Part shown: one piece after another, positions 1-11,362 of the stretch
How the letters are laid out: each line of letters opens with the position of its first letter
How positions within the stretch are numbered: position 1 is the first letter of the stretch
Assembly: GCA_917880885.1 (NCBI GenBank)
Contig: OU862931.1
Coordinates: 16,844,736 to 16,908,735, forward strand
DNA length: 64,000 nt
Direction of reading: 5' to 3'
From: Limnephilus marmoratus
Lineage: Eukaryota; Arthropoda; Insecta; Trichoptera; Limnephilidae
Made by a program: the position numbers and the translations under genes
Notes under the pieces: generated by a model
Told to the model about the DNA's origin: nothing
The model's database searches: none
What the model saw: the letters and a program-made list of their open reading frames with translations, nothing else

Positions 1-555
1 CAAGGATAGCATTCCCACCCGACGCCTGTGCTCTAAAGATTGCAATCCGTCTGTTAAGATGGGAGAATCTATCAAACGGACCGCCCGTTTCTGCACAGAG
101 TCGAGGGTATTTTTCAGGTATTTTGGAGCTCCAGACCAGAGGTGGCTGCCAAATTCAACCGTGGGGCGCACTTGCGATTTGTACAGGGTTAGCAGTTGTG
201 TACTATTAAAGTATCTGCGGGCCCTGTACAGTACGCCCAGTTTTTGGGAGGCTAACTTTACTCTGGCTTCGATGGAGCCCCCATACCTTAGCTGGTCACT
301 TAGGGTTACACCAAGCATATCAATGGAGGGCCTGTTCGGAAGATTGCTTCCGTTGAAAGAGACTAGATTTTCATTTCGATCCCTTTTAGACGTAATCAGA
401 CAAGATTGGGTCTTTGAAACATTAAATTCAACGAGATTATTTTTACCCCAAGAGAAAACACTCTCGAGGTAACCGTCCATTCTTTGCTTCAAAGCCTTAC
501 GAGCTGTTGGAGTTTGTGAAATAATCAATTTTTCAACAATCAATTTATGGAATAA
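1..555 (-). pseudogene. LINE reverse transcriptase C-terminal part, cut by the window start
   Basis: On the minus strand an uninterrupted frame runs from about 540 to position 1 and continues off the window. It reads as the part of a non-LTR retrotransposon reverse transcriptase after the catalytic centre. Visible are EFNVSKTQ, then VSFNG, then the conserved IDMLGVTL segment near 300-325, then SQKLGVLYRARRYF, LYKSQVRPTVEFGSHLW and NTLDSVQKRAVRLID. This order matches the jockey/I-type thumb and C-terminal domain. The catalytic FADD region should lie upstream but is missing. A stop at about 560 and a family A repeat at 550 end the homology, so the copy is 5' truncated or interrupted there. The plus-strand frame over 59-472 is its shadow. 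I am confident of the LINE origin, less so of the clade. Confidence 0.8.
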
Positions 556-895
556 TCAACACCTCTACATCCCGAGTGTTTTGCTATGTTTGTTGACTTG
601 ACTGATCGTGGCGGCCGATGTGTCTGTCACCTGCTGCGTGGCGGGCCGGATCGGGAGACGGACTGAGAAGGTATTTTAACCTCTTCAGCCAGAATTCTCG
701 ATCTGTTGCCTTGCACCGCAGTGTGAGAGATGGATTCATACGTCCGTCACTTCTGGACACACACTGACTCCAGATTCCTACCAACATTTCTTTCTCAGAA
801 CTTTCTCCCTTTAATTTAAACCCCTCCAAACAGCATCCCCTAAGATGACATAGACCCCAAGAGAAATTATTATTTTCCTCCTTTTCCAAATAAGT
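550..895 (+). repeat. Family A SINE-like repeat, divergent copy A0
   Basis: Begins with a version of 'ggataaccaacacctctg', passes through the GC-rich middle ('gcgggccggatcgggaga') and 'ggacacacactgactccagattcctacc', and ends near the 'cagcatcccctaagatgacatag' block. It is more diverged than copies A1 and A4 and lacks the closing hairpin. It abuts the LINE tail to its left. Confidence 0.6.
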
Positions 896-1596
896 AATTA
901 TTATGAAGCAACTTTTGAGACCCCTGACACAACGATATTCCAAAAAAATCTACTTACATTGACGGTCCACCCTATCGAACAGTGGTTGCCACGATAACTA
1001 CACAGTCCCTATCATATAGATATAGACCCAATATTAGAATAGTCAAGGGACAGAATGCCCCCACAACAATCCGCAGCTGGCAGATGGGCTCGTGTAACAA
1101 GGACTTTTCATTAATTTAGTACACACCCAAAAATGCATTCACTACTTCTATAATTAATAAGCTAACATAATACGCCGCGGTGCATCGAACCCAAGCAAAA
1201 ATACCATGTTTTATAGTTGCAAATAACAGATACAGGAATACGATCAATTTTGTCGATACAATTTTCTAATAAAGAAATAACATAATTTTTTTTTTTTTTA
1301 TTTCACCATTTACAACTATTAATCAACTAACTCATATCTGTGAAAAGTCACGAGATATTATTATAAATAAAATTTTGAAAAGATAATTAAAATAATTTTC
1401 GGTTAAAGTATTACATTATACGTACGATTTTTTCCGATTTCGATTGATTCCAATTTTTAAAGTGATACTTAAATTCAAAGAAAATCCGAGTTCTAGAGTT
1501 CATTGAACCGGAGTTACAGACACAACCGAAATTAGTATTATTAATTATTCACAAATAGGCATGATAAATCATGTTAATATTTGATATTTATAGAAT
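896..1596. other. AT-rich sequence with no recognised gene
   Basis: No coding motif seen. A short stretch around 1450-1500 ('cttaaattcaaagaaaat') resembles 50165-50195, hinting at one more old repeat. Confidence 0.5.
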
Positions 1597-1937
1597 TTGG
1601 GAGGCGGGAATGGGTACCGCCACCCCGGGAATCTTTATTGGATAACCAACACCTCTGCCATAGGTCACCCCAAGTGGTTCGCTACGTTTGGTGATTTAGC
1701 AGGGGTGCCCGGGTTCATGGGGTGAGGTTTGTCTAGGTCTTGGAGGCGGATGACCAAGACACACTGAACCCTAGATTCCTACCCACCCCTTAAACCCTTT
1801 TCCTTCCCAGAACTTTCCTCTCCTTCCTTTCCTTAAAAAAACCCTCCACACAGCATCCCCAAAGATGACATAGGCCCTGAGGGAAATTGTTTTCCTCAGG
1901 GCCTCCTGTGTGGAGCTCATGTAAAAGAAAAAAAAAA
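1597..1937 (+). repeat. Family A SINE-like repeat, near complete copy A1
   Basis: Reference copy of the family, about 340 bp. It opens with 'gaggcgggaatgggtaccgc', then 'ggataaccaacacctctgcc', 'caccccaagtggttcgctac', 'gcaggggtgcccgggttcat' and a C/T-rich stretch. It closes with a strong hairpin (GGCCCTGAGG pairing with CCTCAGGGCC) and an A-rich tail. It is much more GC-rich than its surroundings. The A tail and small size suggest a SINE. I see no clear tRNA promoter boxes, so the origin is open. At least ten further copies or fragments lie in this window on both strands. Confidence 0.75.
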
Positions 1938-2115
1938 TTAATTAAATATTACTGAAATAACAATGTGGTATTGCATGTCTATGTATTCAAGTGAATTTAT
2001 TTTCTTTGTATAATAAAAGTAAAGTAAACAGTAAATACTTGGCTTTAGAGCACTAAATTTATTTACACCGCCAACTTTTTAACTTTACACAGTTTTCAAA
2101 ACTTTAAAGAAAAAC

Positions 2116-2210
2116 CTTTGTCCTGATAAAGGAAAAGTTCTTCCAAAACCGGCACACAGTTTAAATAAATTTACTAGTTAAAACAAAGTACTATTTGTCT
2201 TATTTACATT
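2116..2210 (+). repeat. Penelope-like element end with decayed hammerhead-like core
   Basis: 'CTGATAA' at 2123-2129, a 12-nt AGGAA...TTCC stem and 'AAAACCGG' follow the same order as the end of the PLE at 32.1 kb. The sequence after it ('tttaaataaatttactagtt', 'acaaagta') also resembles that element's 3' flank. Two core positions are changed (GA to AA, GAAA to AAAA), so activity is unlikely. Confidence 0.4.
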
Positions 2211-2679
2211 TATTTAACTACTTTTATAAACACGTATAGCAATTATTAGAGTAGAATAACACAAATAACAAAAAGTATTTTGCCGAAAATAAGATTATGA
2301 GAGACAAAGAAAAACCATCAAAATATAATTAATCTTGCCGGGAATCAAATGTTAACAAAGGTTTCATGATAAACAGCTCGATCTACAGCTTTATTCTAGT
2401 TAAATAAAAAAAAACCCTCAAGCGATGAACAACTCTATCTATTTAATGTGTACACGTAATTAAAAAAGTTATACACAATAAAGCTATCAATGAAAAGACG
2501 TTAAAAAGCGTCGAACTGTAACGTAGATTTCGAGGTTACGCGGGAACAGCAACGGATTTTTTTGTAAACAGGAAACAGGTACCAACCTTCTGTCCCTCGA
2601 GCCAACAACAAGAAGGCTCCGAAATGGTTCGGGCACTTATAATAAAAACCCATTCAAGTTATCAAGTGCTATTTAGAAG

Positions 2680-3720
2680 CAAAAAGCTACCCACATTACT
2701 TAAAAAGTAAATTGAAAAAGAACACAACACAGAGATAATAAACGAGATAATGGTTATTTTTGTACTCTCACAGAAGGTTGTGCTTAAATTTACGATAACT
2801 CTAAATAACTGAAAAACTTCATCGAAGTTCGCGTCTAATTACTAAGACTCAACTCTACGTAGGGCAAAGCGAACTAAACAAAGGGTGTATGATACAAAAC
2901 ACCAAATTTTAAGCATTTTATTTATAGTTATACATTAAAAATTGACAAGTAAATAAGTAGGAAGGTAAATAAAAATGACATCTTGTGATAAGGTAAATAT
3001 CAATTGTACCTATTTGGACGAATCTAAGTGAATGCAAGAATTTTAATGTAATTGAACGGACACAATTGAAATATATTTATCAAAATTAAAAACGCAAACA
3101 ACACACTAGTAAATCGGGATGATAGTTATTTGTATATCTACACAGAAAGTTCTTCTTTTGGTTTGGTTCGATACACGTTTTTGGGCAGTTTGTAACATAA
3201 AATTTAACCAATTTTTCTTAAAAAGTAAACTGAACAACTAAAAAACACAACAAAAGGATAAAAGATATTTGTGTACAGTAATTTTCGTCTGTTCAGCTAT
3301 ATTACTGAAAAGCTATAATAAGCATTGTTATTATAGGTATATAGTTCATTTAACACTATTTACCAATCTATTTTACTTTAAAATTGATAATAAAACAATA
3401 ATACAAACAGAAATAAGCGAAATGGTTATTTCTGTATCTTTAGAAAGGGTAAACTATGAGCATCATCATTTTTTTATGTACCTACGTGAAAATCTATTTA
3501 AACGTATTTTAGGTATACAACTCACGTGAAAAATAAAGCAACACAACATACAGAAGTGAGGAAAAGTATTTTTGAATAGTTTGAAAAATATTACCTACTC
3601 GTATTACTTAGGAAAAACACAAATTGTAAACCAAACAACACAACACATAGAAATAGGGATAATGGTTATTTATGTACCTTCACAGAAGGTGAACTATGAG
3701 TGAGAGTGAATAGAAGAGAG
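2680..3720 (+). repeat. Highly diverged tandem repeat
   Basis: The phrase 'gggataatggttatttatgt' followed by 'cacagaaggt' recurs in decayed form at about 2744, 3115, 3415 and 3655. An upstream 'aaaagtaaattgaa...aacacaacaca' phrase recurs in several of the same units. Spacing is irregular (about 370, 300 and 240 bp). This looks like an old tandem array or repeated insertions of one element. No protein is apparent. Confidence 0.5.
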
Positions 3721-4369
3721 AAACCGAGGAAGAGCAACACTCCAAAAATAGAATATTCGGAATAATATCAATTTGTGTAGGTAGCTAGCAGTTGGTAGAG
3801 CGTACCCGCTTTACCGGGGGAATGCTATTCGAAGGGACGGGATGATTAAGTTGGTCGGGTCGGGGCTCTGAGCTCTGGGCCGATGTCTCGCCTACCCGAC
3901 ACAGCAAAAAATACTTCATAAAGGGACTCATCGCCCACAACACTACACAGAACCACGCAGACACATAAACACAGACTCATAACAACACAACCAGCAACCG
4001 GCAACCAGCAACCACGCAGACAGACAAAGAATCGGGATGCAAGAAATAAAATATAATATCATTACCATCAGTACAGTTACATTTTGATTTGTACACCAAA
4101 AACACAAGTATTTATCATGTTTAGTAACACTCACTTAAAACACAACACACTTCAAAACAACACTACACAAGATACTCTGTTTATATACGTTAGTGCACAA
4201 CCTTCGTTACGGTAGCAGTCGGTGATACAATATAAACAATAATTATATCACAATATTTAATTCATTGTACATTATTAAACGTAAAGCGATTAGTCTTTTA
4301 AAATTAATTATAAATATATCCGAACAGCAGCAGTATTATGTGGTGTTGTTGTTTGTTTCGACGTACAAC

Positions 4370-4960
4370 AACAAACGAGCGCGTTGGTTAGTTGATACGC
4401 GGTATGAAGCAACGCGACAGGCTTGTTTGCTCTCTTGCTACAGGCAACGGGCGGCGGGCGACAGGCCAATGAAACAAACCCGAGCAGACTGGCGGGCTTG
4501 ACGGGCCGACAGATGTGCAACCCTCGTAACCCCCAGCCCCTTCCCTTCCCGCCCTGTACGCTGTACTACCCGGCTAGCGAGTAGATAGTAGCTACTACCT
4601 ACCCGGCTACCCTAGCCGCCTAGCCGGCCCCCTCGAGGGGTTCAGGCAGTGAGCAGCGAGCAGCGAGCAGCGAGGGGCACCTGCCTCCTGCCTTGCCTTC
4701 TGCCTGCGCCTTGTACCTTGTACCCTGTGCATCCAACACACAATATCCACACTACCCATAGACCATAATGATCGCGCCCGAATGAAATGCAAGAGCCTCG
4801 AATGGGATGGGGATACACACCTCTGATGCGTGCATTTGGGGGACTGGATGCTGTGTTAGCCAGATCCTACCTAGTACCTACCACTGCAGTACAGCGCGCC
4901 CCAACGCGGCTAGACAAAGGGATTCTTTTGTCCCCGGAATGTTTCATGCACTAATTCGGT
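4370..4960. other. GC-rich island in AT-rich DNA
   Basis: This stretch is clearly GC-rich with many CpGs. It contains the short repeats 'gagcagc' x3 near 4650 and 'ctgcc' runs near 4680-4705. It could be a host promoter or 5' exon, or part of an unrecognised element. Short frames on both strands match no family I know. No splice-site or start context supports a gene call. Confidence 0.35.
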
Positions 4961-6724
4961 CTGAAACACTGACTTCACGATTTTATATTACAATATTTAA
5001 TGCATTTTATGGAAGTCCGAACCTTTTCGCAGCCCTTAGGTAGGTATATTCGTTCAATATAATGTCGATATAATTATGTTAAGTTGTATCATACAAACGT
5101 TTAGAAAATAATAATAAAAATAAATAAAAATGTAGTTTTTAAACAGGTGTTTCAAAAAATTTCCTGAAAATTTGGGATTCTCAAAGAAAGAATGCAAAAC
5201 TACCTAGATGTCGTCAACAATTTACGAAAAAACTATGCAAAAATTTACTGAAAGTTTATTCACAGTTTCCATTTGCTGGTTAGTTCTGATTTTTTAACCA
5301 CGTAGAAATAAATAAAAAAACAAGTAAAACACGATACTAATTTAAATGCAAAACTTAAAAAAGTAACATGTAGGACTTCAGTACCCACGTACTACACAAC
5401 AGTACGAAAAAGAAAAGTAGAAGCGAAGTCTGTAAATATGAACTATTATGCCAATTATAATTCTTCTTTGTTCATCCCACGCAAATAGCAACACATTTTA
5501 AGTTACTTTAACTTTATACCTAGTCATCATGAGGTAGTTTGTCGAAACAAATTCTGGTGTAGTTCTGATTTTTTCCTCATTATGTGTTTTGGGGTGCTGA
5601 TTAGTAACAAATCCTAGTTTTGACAACAAAAAGTGGTTTAACACGAGAAAAAAGCATTTTCTCGGTTTTTTATCATAACTCAAAATCTATATCAATCTAA
5701 TCTATCTAATAATTTGCATAAAATTTCTTGACGCCGCCACCGTTACCCAATTGTTTTCGGTTTTAAAATGTAGGTAAGTATGTTTAAAAAAATAAACGAG
5801 TGTCGAAAAATTCATTTAAACCTTTTTGAAAGTAGAGTACATTTTTTATAATTTGAGCACAAGATGAGCTATATAGGTATGACGATTCCCGTGATATATG
5901 TAAATAATTAAAATTACTGGACTATTAGTTACAATAGTTACATCGTATTTTCTAGCTTTCAGATGATATTTAGAAAATTAATTAGTAGATATTATAAATG
6001 TAATTTTAAACAAAGAAATGATAAGTGTGATGGTATAATAAGTTTGGTCTAAACTGGTTGGAAACTGATGACGCTAATTTGCTAAAGACGTTCACACTCC
6101 TAGGCCACAGACAGGTAAACAAAAATAATTACCCTTTCAACAAAGAATTTTATTACTTTTAAAATGATTGATTAATTTCACTAAAAGTAAGACAAAACTG
6201 ACATGCCGTGATAAATAACCAACTAAAAACATGCTCACCGCAAGGTCAGACGGAAAAGTAAAAGCACAACTTGTAAATTTCTCCTGCCATAAATATTTGA
6301 AGCTGTAAAAAATTACTACAATGAGCACTCGGACAATAAACAAAAATCATAAAATATTTCAGGTGAAAGAGAAAGAAGAAATTAACAGTTGGTTCTATTT
6401 AAGGGTCTTTACTCCCTAGCCTAGGACCTAGGGTTGCTGGAGAATTAGTTGGTGTCGTCGACCGTAAATATAAAACCGTTCACACAGTAAAAAGTAAGAT
6501 TGGAATAAATTTTACGAACTAGTTTTACAAGACGCGTAAATAATGTATTCCTTGCTAGACAAAACCGTTTAAAGGGGTGAAAATATAATTCATGCTTTTA
6601 AGTATTTATCTATAAAACCAGTACTCTACCTTTTCTTTCTTCAGATTTTTAGAATATAGTGGACAAACCAAATGAGTGAAATGTTGTGATTTAAAAATTA
6701 AGGATTTAAAAAGAGAATGGATTT
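4961..6724. other. AT-rich sequence with no recognised gene
   Basis: About 1.8 kb without recognisable coding motifs, repeats or RNA genes. The short frames present have no domain features I recognise. Confidence 0.5.
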
Positions 6725-6733
6725 AATATTTTG

Positions 6734-6926
6734 GGTTCCATGACAACTCAGAATGAAACCAACTCAGAACCACCCCAGAAAGGTCATTAAAAGCCATGAA
6801 AAAATAATTTTAAAATAGACGGTAACCCTAACCTAACTTAACCTATTTAACCATTTTTTATCATCACTCTTAATGACCTTTCTGAGGAGGTTCTGAGTTG
6901 GTTTCATTCTGAGTTGGCCGGTGTCC
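6734..6926. mobile_element. 193-bp foldback DNA element with 9-bp target duplication
   Basis: The two ends form long inverted repeats. The shared inner part is CAACTCAGAATGAAACCAAC and runs on to about 60 bp with few mismatches. The outermost bases are GGTTCCATG on the left and, reverse-complemented, GGACACCGG on the right. AATATTTTG occurs exactly at 6725-6733 and 6927-6935 and fits a 9-bp target duplication. A 9-bp duplication is typical of Mutator-like elements, but that assignment is inference. It has no coding capacity. A related, larger copy lies at 56962-57772. Confidence 0.8.
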
Positions 6927-7074
6927 AATATTTTGATGCCTTTAATTTAAAGGGAAATTCAAAAAAAATATAATATAATACCTTCACAGTTTTCTCCCTT
7001 TCCACCAAGGTTACAATATTAGAGCTCATTAGACCTGTATTTTATTTACAAATGCCTTATAAAGACATATTTTC

Positions 7075-7172
7075 TGTCCGAAATGTTGGAGGAGAAGGAG
7101 GTAGCGCAACACGGTATAACACCCCAAAAACAAATAACGAAAATACTTTTGGCCGTGAAAATCTTAAAACGT
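7075..7172 (-). repeat. Single arm of the foldback Penelope-like family
   Basis: Contains 'gtccgaaatgttgg', 'ggaggtagcgcaacacgg', 'caccccaaaaacaaataacg' and 'ttggccgtgaaaatcttaaa', in the order seen at one end of the PLE-2 copies (50.9, 53.9 and 62.5 kb). The CTGATGA half of the hammerhead-like core and the partner arm are absent. It is probably a truncated insertion. Confidence 0.65.
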
Positions 7173-7285
7173 GCAATATTTATTTCATATAAGAGAGGAG
7201 CCTGCTAAAGCTGCCGATATACGAAAAGTAGGGGATCGACTCTCGAACAAACCAAATATCCACGAACAAAGACTGTTTTTTTTAA

Positions 7286-7993
7286 GGTACCGGGCTCGAA
7301 AAGAAGAAGATGGAGAGATATGAGAGAAGACGACCGGTCAGTGGTTGAGTGGGCATAGCGATTGGGTCCCGCCCGAGCGTCGCGTGTCGATTCTTCACGA
7401 CCGGTCAGTGGTTGAGTGGGCATAGCGATTGGGTCCCGCCCGAGCGTCGCGTGTCGATTCTTCGGCTGGCTAAGTCCTCCATCACAACACAAGCAACATT
7501 TTCGGCTTTCAGTGGTGGTAGTAGAAGATTTTCAAACATTGTTGGGTTATTCGTAACCCGGGAATATTTGTCTTTCTTTTAAAAAAAGAAAAAAAGATAA
7601 AAAAGATATGAAATTACGAATGTTAGAGGAGAGCGCTACCATTTAAAGCGTCAAAATTGATACAAAAATTGCGAAAATCTTTAATAAAACACGACTCGTT
7701 TAAAATAGAGCAAAAATCTCGTGGGAGGCTTCTTAAGCATCATTTAAAGGAACATTGTGAATTTTTTCACAAATATAATTTATAAGATAATGGAAACAGA
7801 CTTGTTTTTAATAATTTTTGGAGCATACTTTGCAGTTTTTTCTATCGAGGGAATTTCATATGATTTGCGTTTCGGCGTGGGCAACATCTAGACATTATCT
7901 TCAAAAATAACATAAATTTTTTTAAGAGCTTAAAAACTTCAAACGTTTAAGGGAGATATGTAAGAAATCGGTAGAAATGCAGGTAGCGGCGCC
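7286..7993 (+). mobile_element. Family C TTAA-target MITE, copy C1, split by a SINE
   Basis: TTAA at 7282-7285 and 7994-7997 flanks the element. The right end reads 'gtagcggcgcc' before TTAA. The left end is degraded ('ggtaccgggctc'). The inner sequence, from 'gaagaagatggagagatatg' through 'aaattacgaatgttagagg' to 'tttcggcgtgggcaacatc', matches copies C2-C5. A 280-bp SINE is inserted after 'ggagagatatg'. No coding capacity. Confidence 0.75.
7324..7603 (+). mobile_element. Family E short SINE nested in the MITE, with internal 67-bp duplication
   Basis: Flanked by the direct repeat 'agatatga' at 7316-7323 and 7604-7611. The MITE consensus has this site once. It starts near 'ggtcagtggttgagtgggca', ends in 'ttcgtaacccgggaata' and has a tail rich in A and G. 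The head resembles tRNA promoter boxes (box B-like 'gattgggtccc'), but weakly. Positions 7330-7396 are repeated as 7397-7463, so this copy is longer than E2 at 63.5 kb. Confidence 0.7.
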
Positions 7994-8029
7994 TTAAATA
8001 GGTAGGTATTACTTGGAATTGGTGCCTTA

Positions 8030-8310
8030 GCAGTGAGCCGTTCGGAATAGCTTACTCCTTAGTATCGTAACTCAGCAAATCTAAATTAGTAACAGAGCGT
8101 AACTCTACCTCTACACTGCTCGCGAAGTTCCTCGACGAAATATTCGGGAAAGTTGACCGAAGTTCGAAGTACGTGGCTACACTCTCGTTCAACTTCGCGA
8201 GAAGCTCATTCGCGCGGTGGTGCCGGCACGGCTCGCACGTCATGGACGCTCAAGTAGCAGCTGCCGTTGCAATGTGCACGCTCGCTTATTATGTACATAT
8301 TTATCAAACG
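8030..8310. other. GC-richer block of unknown origin
   Basis: Contains 'tcgttcaacttcgcga' near 8190, which recurs near 9135, so this block and 8932-9180 may be parts of one unrecognised repeat or gene. The 63-residue minus-strand frame here matches nothing I know. Confidence 0.3.
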
Positions 8311-8353
8311 AAGAAATATAAAAATAAAAGAAGGAACTACTAACACAACATTT

Positions 8354-8531
8354 GGGCAAAAAGCATCTTATATTATGGCATTAAACTCTACAATAAAATA
8401 CCACTCTCACTCAAAAACCTCAACATTATAAAATTTAATTTTCAAATAATAAGCTGGATACTAAATATAGGGAGATCAGAAATAGAAAATATACTGATAT
8501 CAAATAGACTAAAACCAAATCCACTGAACTG
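8354..8531 (+). pseudogene. LINE reverse transcriptase C-terminal tail
   Basis: The plus-strand frame reads KSILYYGIKLYNKIPLSLKN and then INIGRS-type residues to a stop at about 8531. The 'G-hydrophobic-LYNKIP' motif is the usual C-terminal signature of non-LTR reverse transcriptases, and the same signature ends the longer copy at 46.9 kb. Only about 55 residues survive. An in-frame stop lies just upstream. An A-rich stretch follows as a possible 3' tail. Confidence 0.6.
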
Positions 8532-8931
8532 AATAATAAAGAAAACGCTGTCTTATTTTATTTATAATTATTTAAAAAAAAAATATGCTATATGATATAT
8601 GTTATGTCTATTTCATATTAATTTCTTATAATTAAATTATAATATGTAAGTGAAATCCTCAGCACGGGAGATCCGAGTGGGGATATCATTATCTCTACTT
8701 GTTACTAAGAAATGAAGACAATAAACCATTATTATTATTATTATTTATTGACGCATCTTTTTTTCTACGGTAGCTCCTGTACATAGCAAAAAGCGAATCC
8801 TTCTTTTTCTTTAATTCGTCTACGGGTAATTCTAACATGCCCTGGTCGCAGGAGCAACAGAATTTGCTCCTGCGACCACTGTACTCCACTCATAATCGTG
8901 CCGTGAGATAATACTAAAAAAATAATTGCTA

Positions 8932-9480
8932 GCGCGCACGTGCATTCACGACGACGTATTGAAGCGAACTGAAGTTAACCGAGTAGTGTAGAGAGGCACT
9001 TCGTGTAGGCACTTCGTGCAACCTCGAGTCCTTTGACTCGGGCACAAAAACCGACAAAAACTGGAGGTCGCCCGAGACGAGCCAAGGTTGGACGAAAATA
9101 GACGAAGTGCCCTTCCTCACTATCGTATTCGGCTAACCTCGTTCAACTTCGCGAATAGTGTGGAGCAGCAATAAGAAATGGACTTATCCTTATTCAGAAT
9201 AAGGAATTTTAGCTGTTTTCAGAACGTGTCACGTGACGGGCTTTACAGAACCTACCGGGAACAATGCGACCTACCTGGGGCCCGGTAAAGACAGTTAGGT
9301 GCCGTGCAGGTATAATGCTAAGCCGGAAAGGGGTCGAGCATTACTGGGAAGTTGAAACAGTAGTAGAACTACTGAGAGAAATATTGTTATTGAGAGTGTT
9401 GGATTGTTCAGGTGCAAAAAGTGACCATAATTAATACAAGATAATCGCTAAGAATTCACCCCATTACAGTGAACCGTTTA
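8932..9480. other. GC-richer block, no recognised gene
   Basis: Shares 'tcgttcaacttcgcga' with 8190. It also holds a small inverted word pair (ctaccggg / cccggtaaag) near 9252-9286. No coding motif seen. Confidence 0.3.
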
Positions 9481-9904
9481 AGTATCCAGTAGGTATTATC
9501 ATCGGAAGAACAAATAAAGAAGAAAAAACCCAAAATAGTAGGTTTTTAATGCGACAAAATATTTTTTTTTTAAAAGGCAAAACCTAACCCAATGGGTGGT
9601 TCGCTTGATCGTGCTGTGTCTTATAGGGATGCCCCATACATTTAATTTAATCCACTTTTTGTAGGATAACCACTTGAGCAATGGCGGTAAAAAAAAAAAA
9701 TATATATAAGTAGATATTAAAAAATATATATATATACATACATAAAGATTTTTTTGTTTTTACAATTTAAACCTAGTTGAAATCTAGGTGGAACCTTTGG
9801 CTTTAAAACGCAGAAAGCAGTTCATATATTTTTAATATTTTTTTTATTTTTAATAATATGTTTTACATAGTATTTACATGATAATTTTACATCTCAGGTT
9901 TTGT

Positions 9905-10390
9905 ACTACCCTTCCATTAAAAGCATTTGCTTGTCTGTTTGTCTGTCTGCTTGTATGTTTCCGTAATAATATTTGGAGACATAAAATTTAATATCGATAA
10001 CCGAACACCGAAAAATACAAATATGGCTTTAGCATATTATCGTCCACTGGGGTTTAAACTTTCAAAATTCGGGCGTATTTTGACACTAGGTAAAAATATA
10101 TCCGCTTTGCAAATAAAACCAAATACATGGAATATTCGGGAAATGCAAACTTTAAAAAGTTTTTAAAATGGCTCTTTACGTTTTTTCCAACTAAAAGCAC
10201 TGGCAACGAAAAAAATAAAAACACACACATATTTTATTAGAGAAAAAAAATTATAAACATTACTGTCATCTCACTTTTTATCGTCTCATGTAAAAATAAT
10301 TCTTAAAAAATTCCCAAAGTTTCATAATTTTTTTTCAATTTTTTGGTTTCATTAAGGTGCATATTTTAATTATTTTTTGTTAACTTTTAG
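9905..10390 (-). repeat. Family G AT-rich interspersed repeat, copy G1
   Basis: Shares a collinear string of words with G2-G4: 'atatccgctttgcaaataaa', 'ttccaactaaaagcactggc', 'aacgaaaaaaat', 'tcatgtaaaaataattctta' and 'cattaaggtgcatattttaa'. Orientation is set as reverse relative to G2 and G3. It has no coding capacity and no clear termini. Confidence 0.55.
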
Positions 10391-11358
10391 ATTTGATTAT
10401 AAAGCGTGTTGTTTTCTCTTTGAAATACGGTTTGATCATACTTCTCTTTATCTTTGATAGTAAGGGACACCTATGTGAGCTGGGACAAATATGGTCTCGT
10501 ATGATTAAACGGTTTACGATAGGTTTAATCATAAAAAAAGTCTCCGAAGAGATAAGAGTCCAAATTAATTACAAACATACTTTTTAAATTATAAAAAAGG
10601 TTATTTTATTTATTTAACACCATATTGTAACACGAACTTATTTCTATCGTAAAGTCATTGACTATTATTTTATTTTATTTTATTTATTATGGAAAATCAA
10701 CAGATATTTTACACTTATAATAATAACATTAATATTAATAATACATAATATCCAATACCAGATTTTCACCTAATTAAAATTATAATTAAAAAGTAAAACG
10801 TAAATTTACAGGGGGAGAGGTTCTATTCAAAACAACCTAGCCAACCATGACGCCGATTTATCCCTCCATTGTACGCGATCGTGAGCTTTGTTGTTAAAAA
10901 ATACGCCGTTTCTTTACTTTCCCCTAAAATATTCCAAATAATTGTAGGTAACGTGTTAATTTTTTTTGTAAAACTAAAATGCACGCTTTACGGTGTTCGC
11001 GGTCGTAAAATGATTGTAAGAAATAATAGCGTAAAATAATTTTATTAAAGCATCCTTGGGGTGATTTTTCACAAAAACGGCGCTACACAAAGCTTGTTTC
11101 TCTGAATAGAAAATCGAATTCAGTGTATTCTCGAAATAAGTGTATTATTTTCGGAAGCGTGGGTCGTATTTATGAAGTTCAAATGACAAATTAAGTATTT
11201 TTAAATAACAAATCGAAGTGGTATTAAATTTATTTTAAATTGACGAATGTCAAAAGTTCACGTAAGGTAGTCGACTGGGAGAAGCCAGAAAGGTCGAGTT
11301 CGAATCTCACAGTGGGAACTGATTCATTATAGTTATAGAATAAGTTACGCAAAACAAC
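10391..11358. other. AT-rich sequence with no recognised gene
   Basis: Nothing recognised. A simple (TATTT)n stretch lies near 10660-10690. Confidence 0.5.
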
Positions 11359-11362
11359 TTAA

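Noticed and set aside
59..472. 137-residue plus-strand frame as a gene
   Set aside because: It is antisense to a well-supported LINE reverse transcriptase frame.
3788..3850. tRNA-like 'agcagttggtagagcg' segment
   Set aside because: Box A is plausible but box B ('gctattcgaagg') is poor and no acceptor pairing exists.
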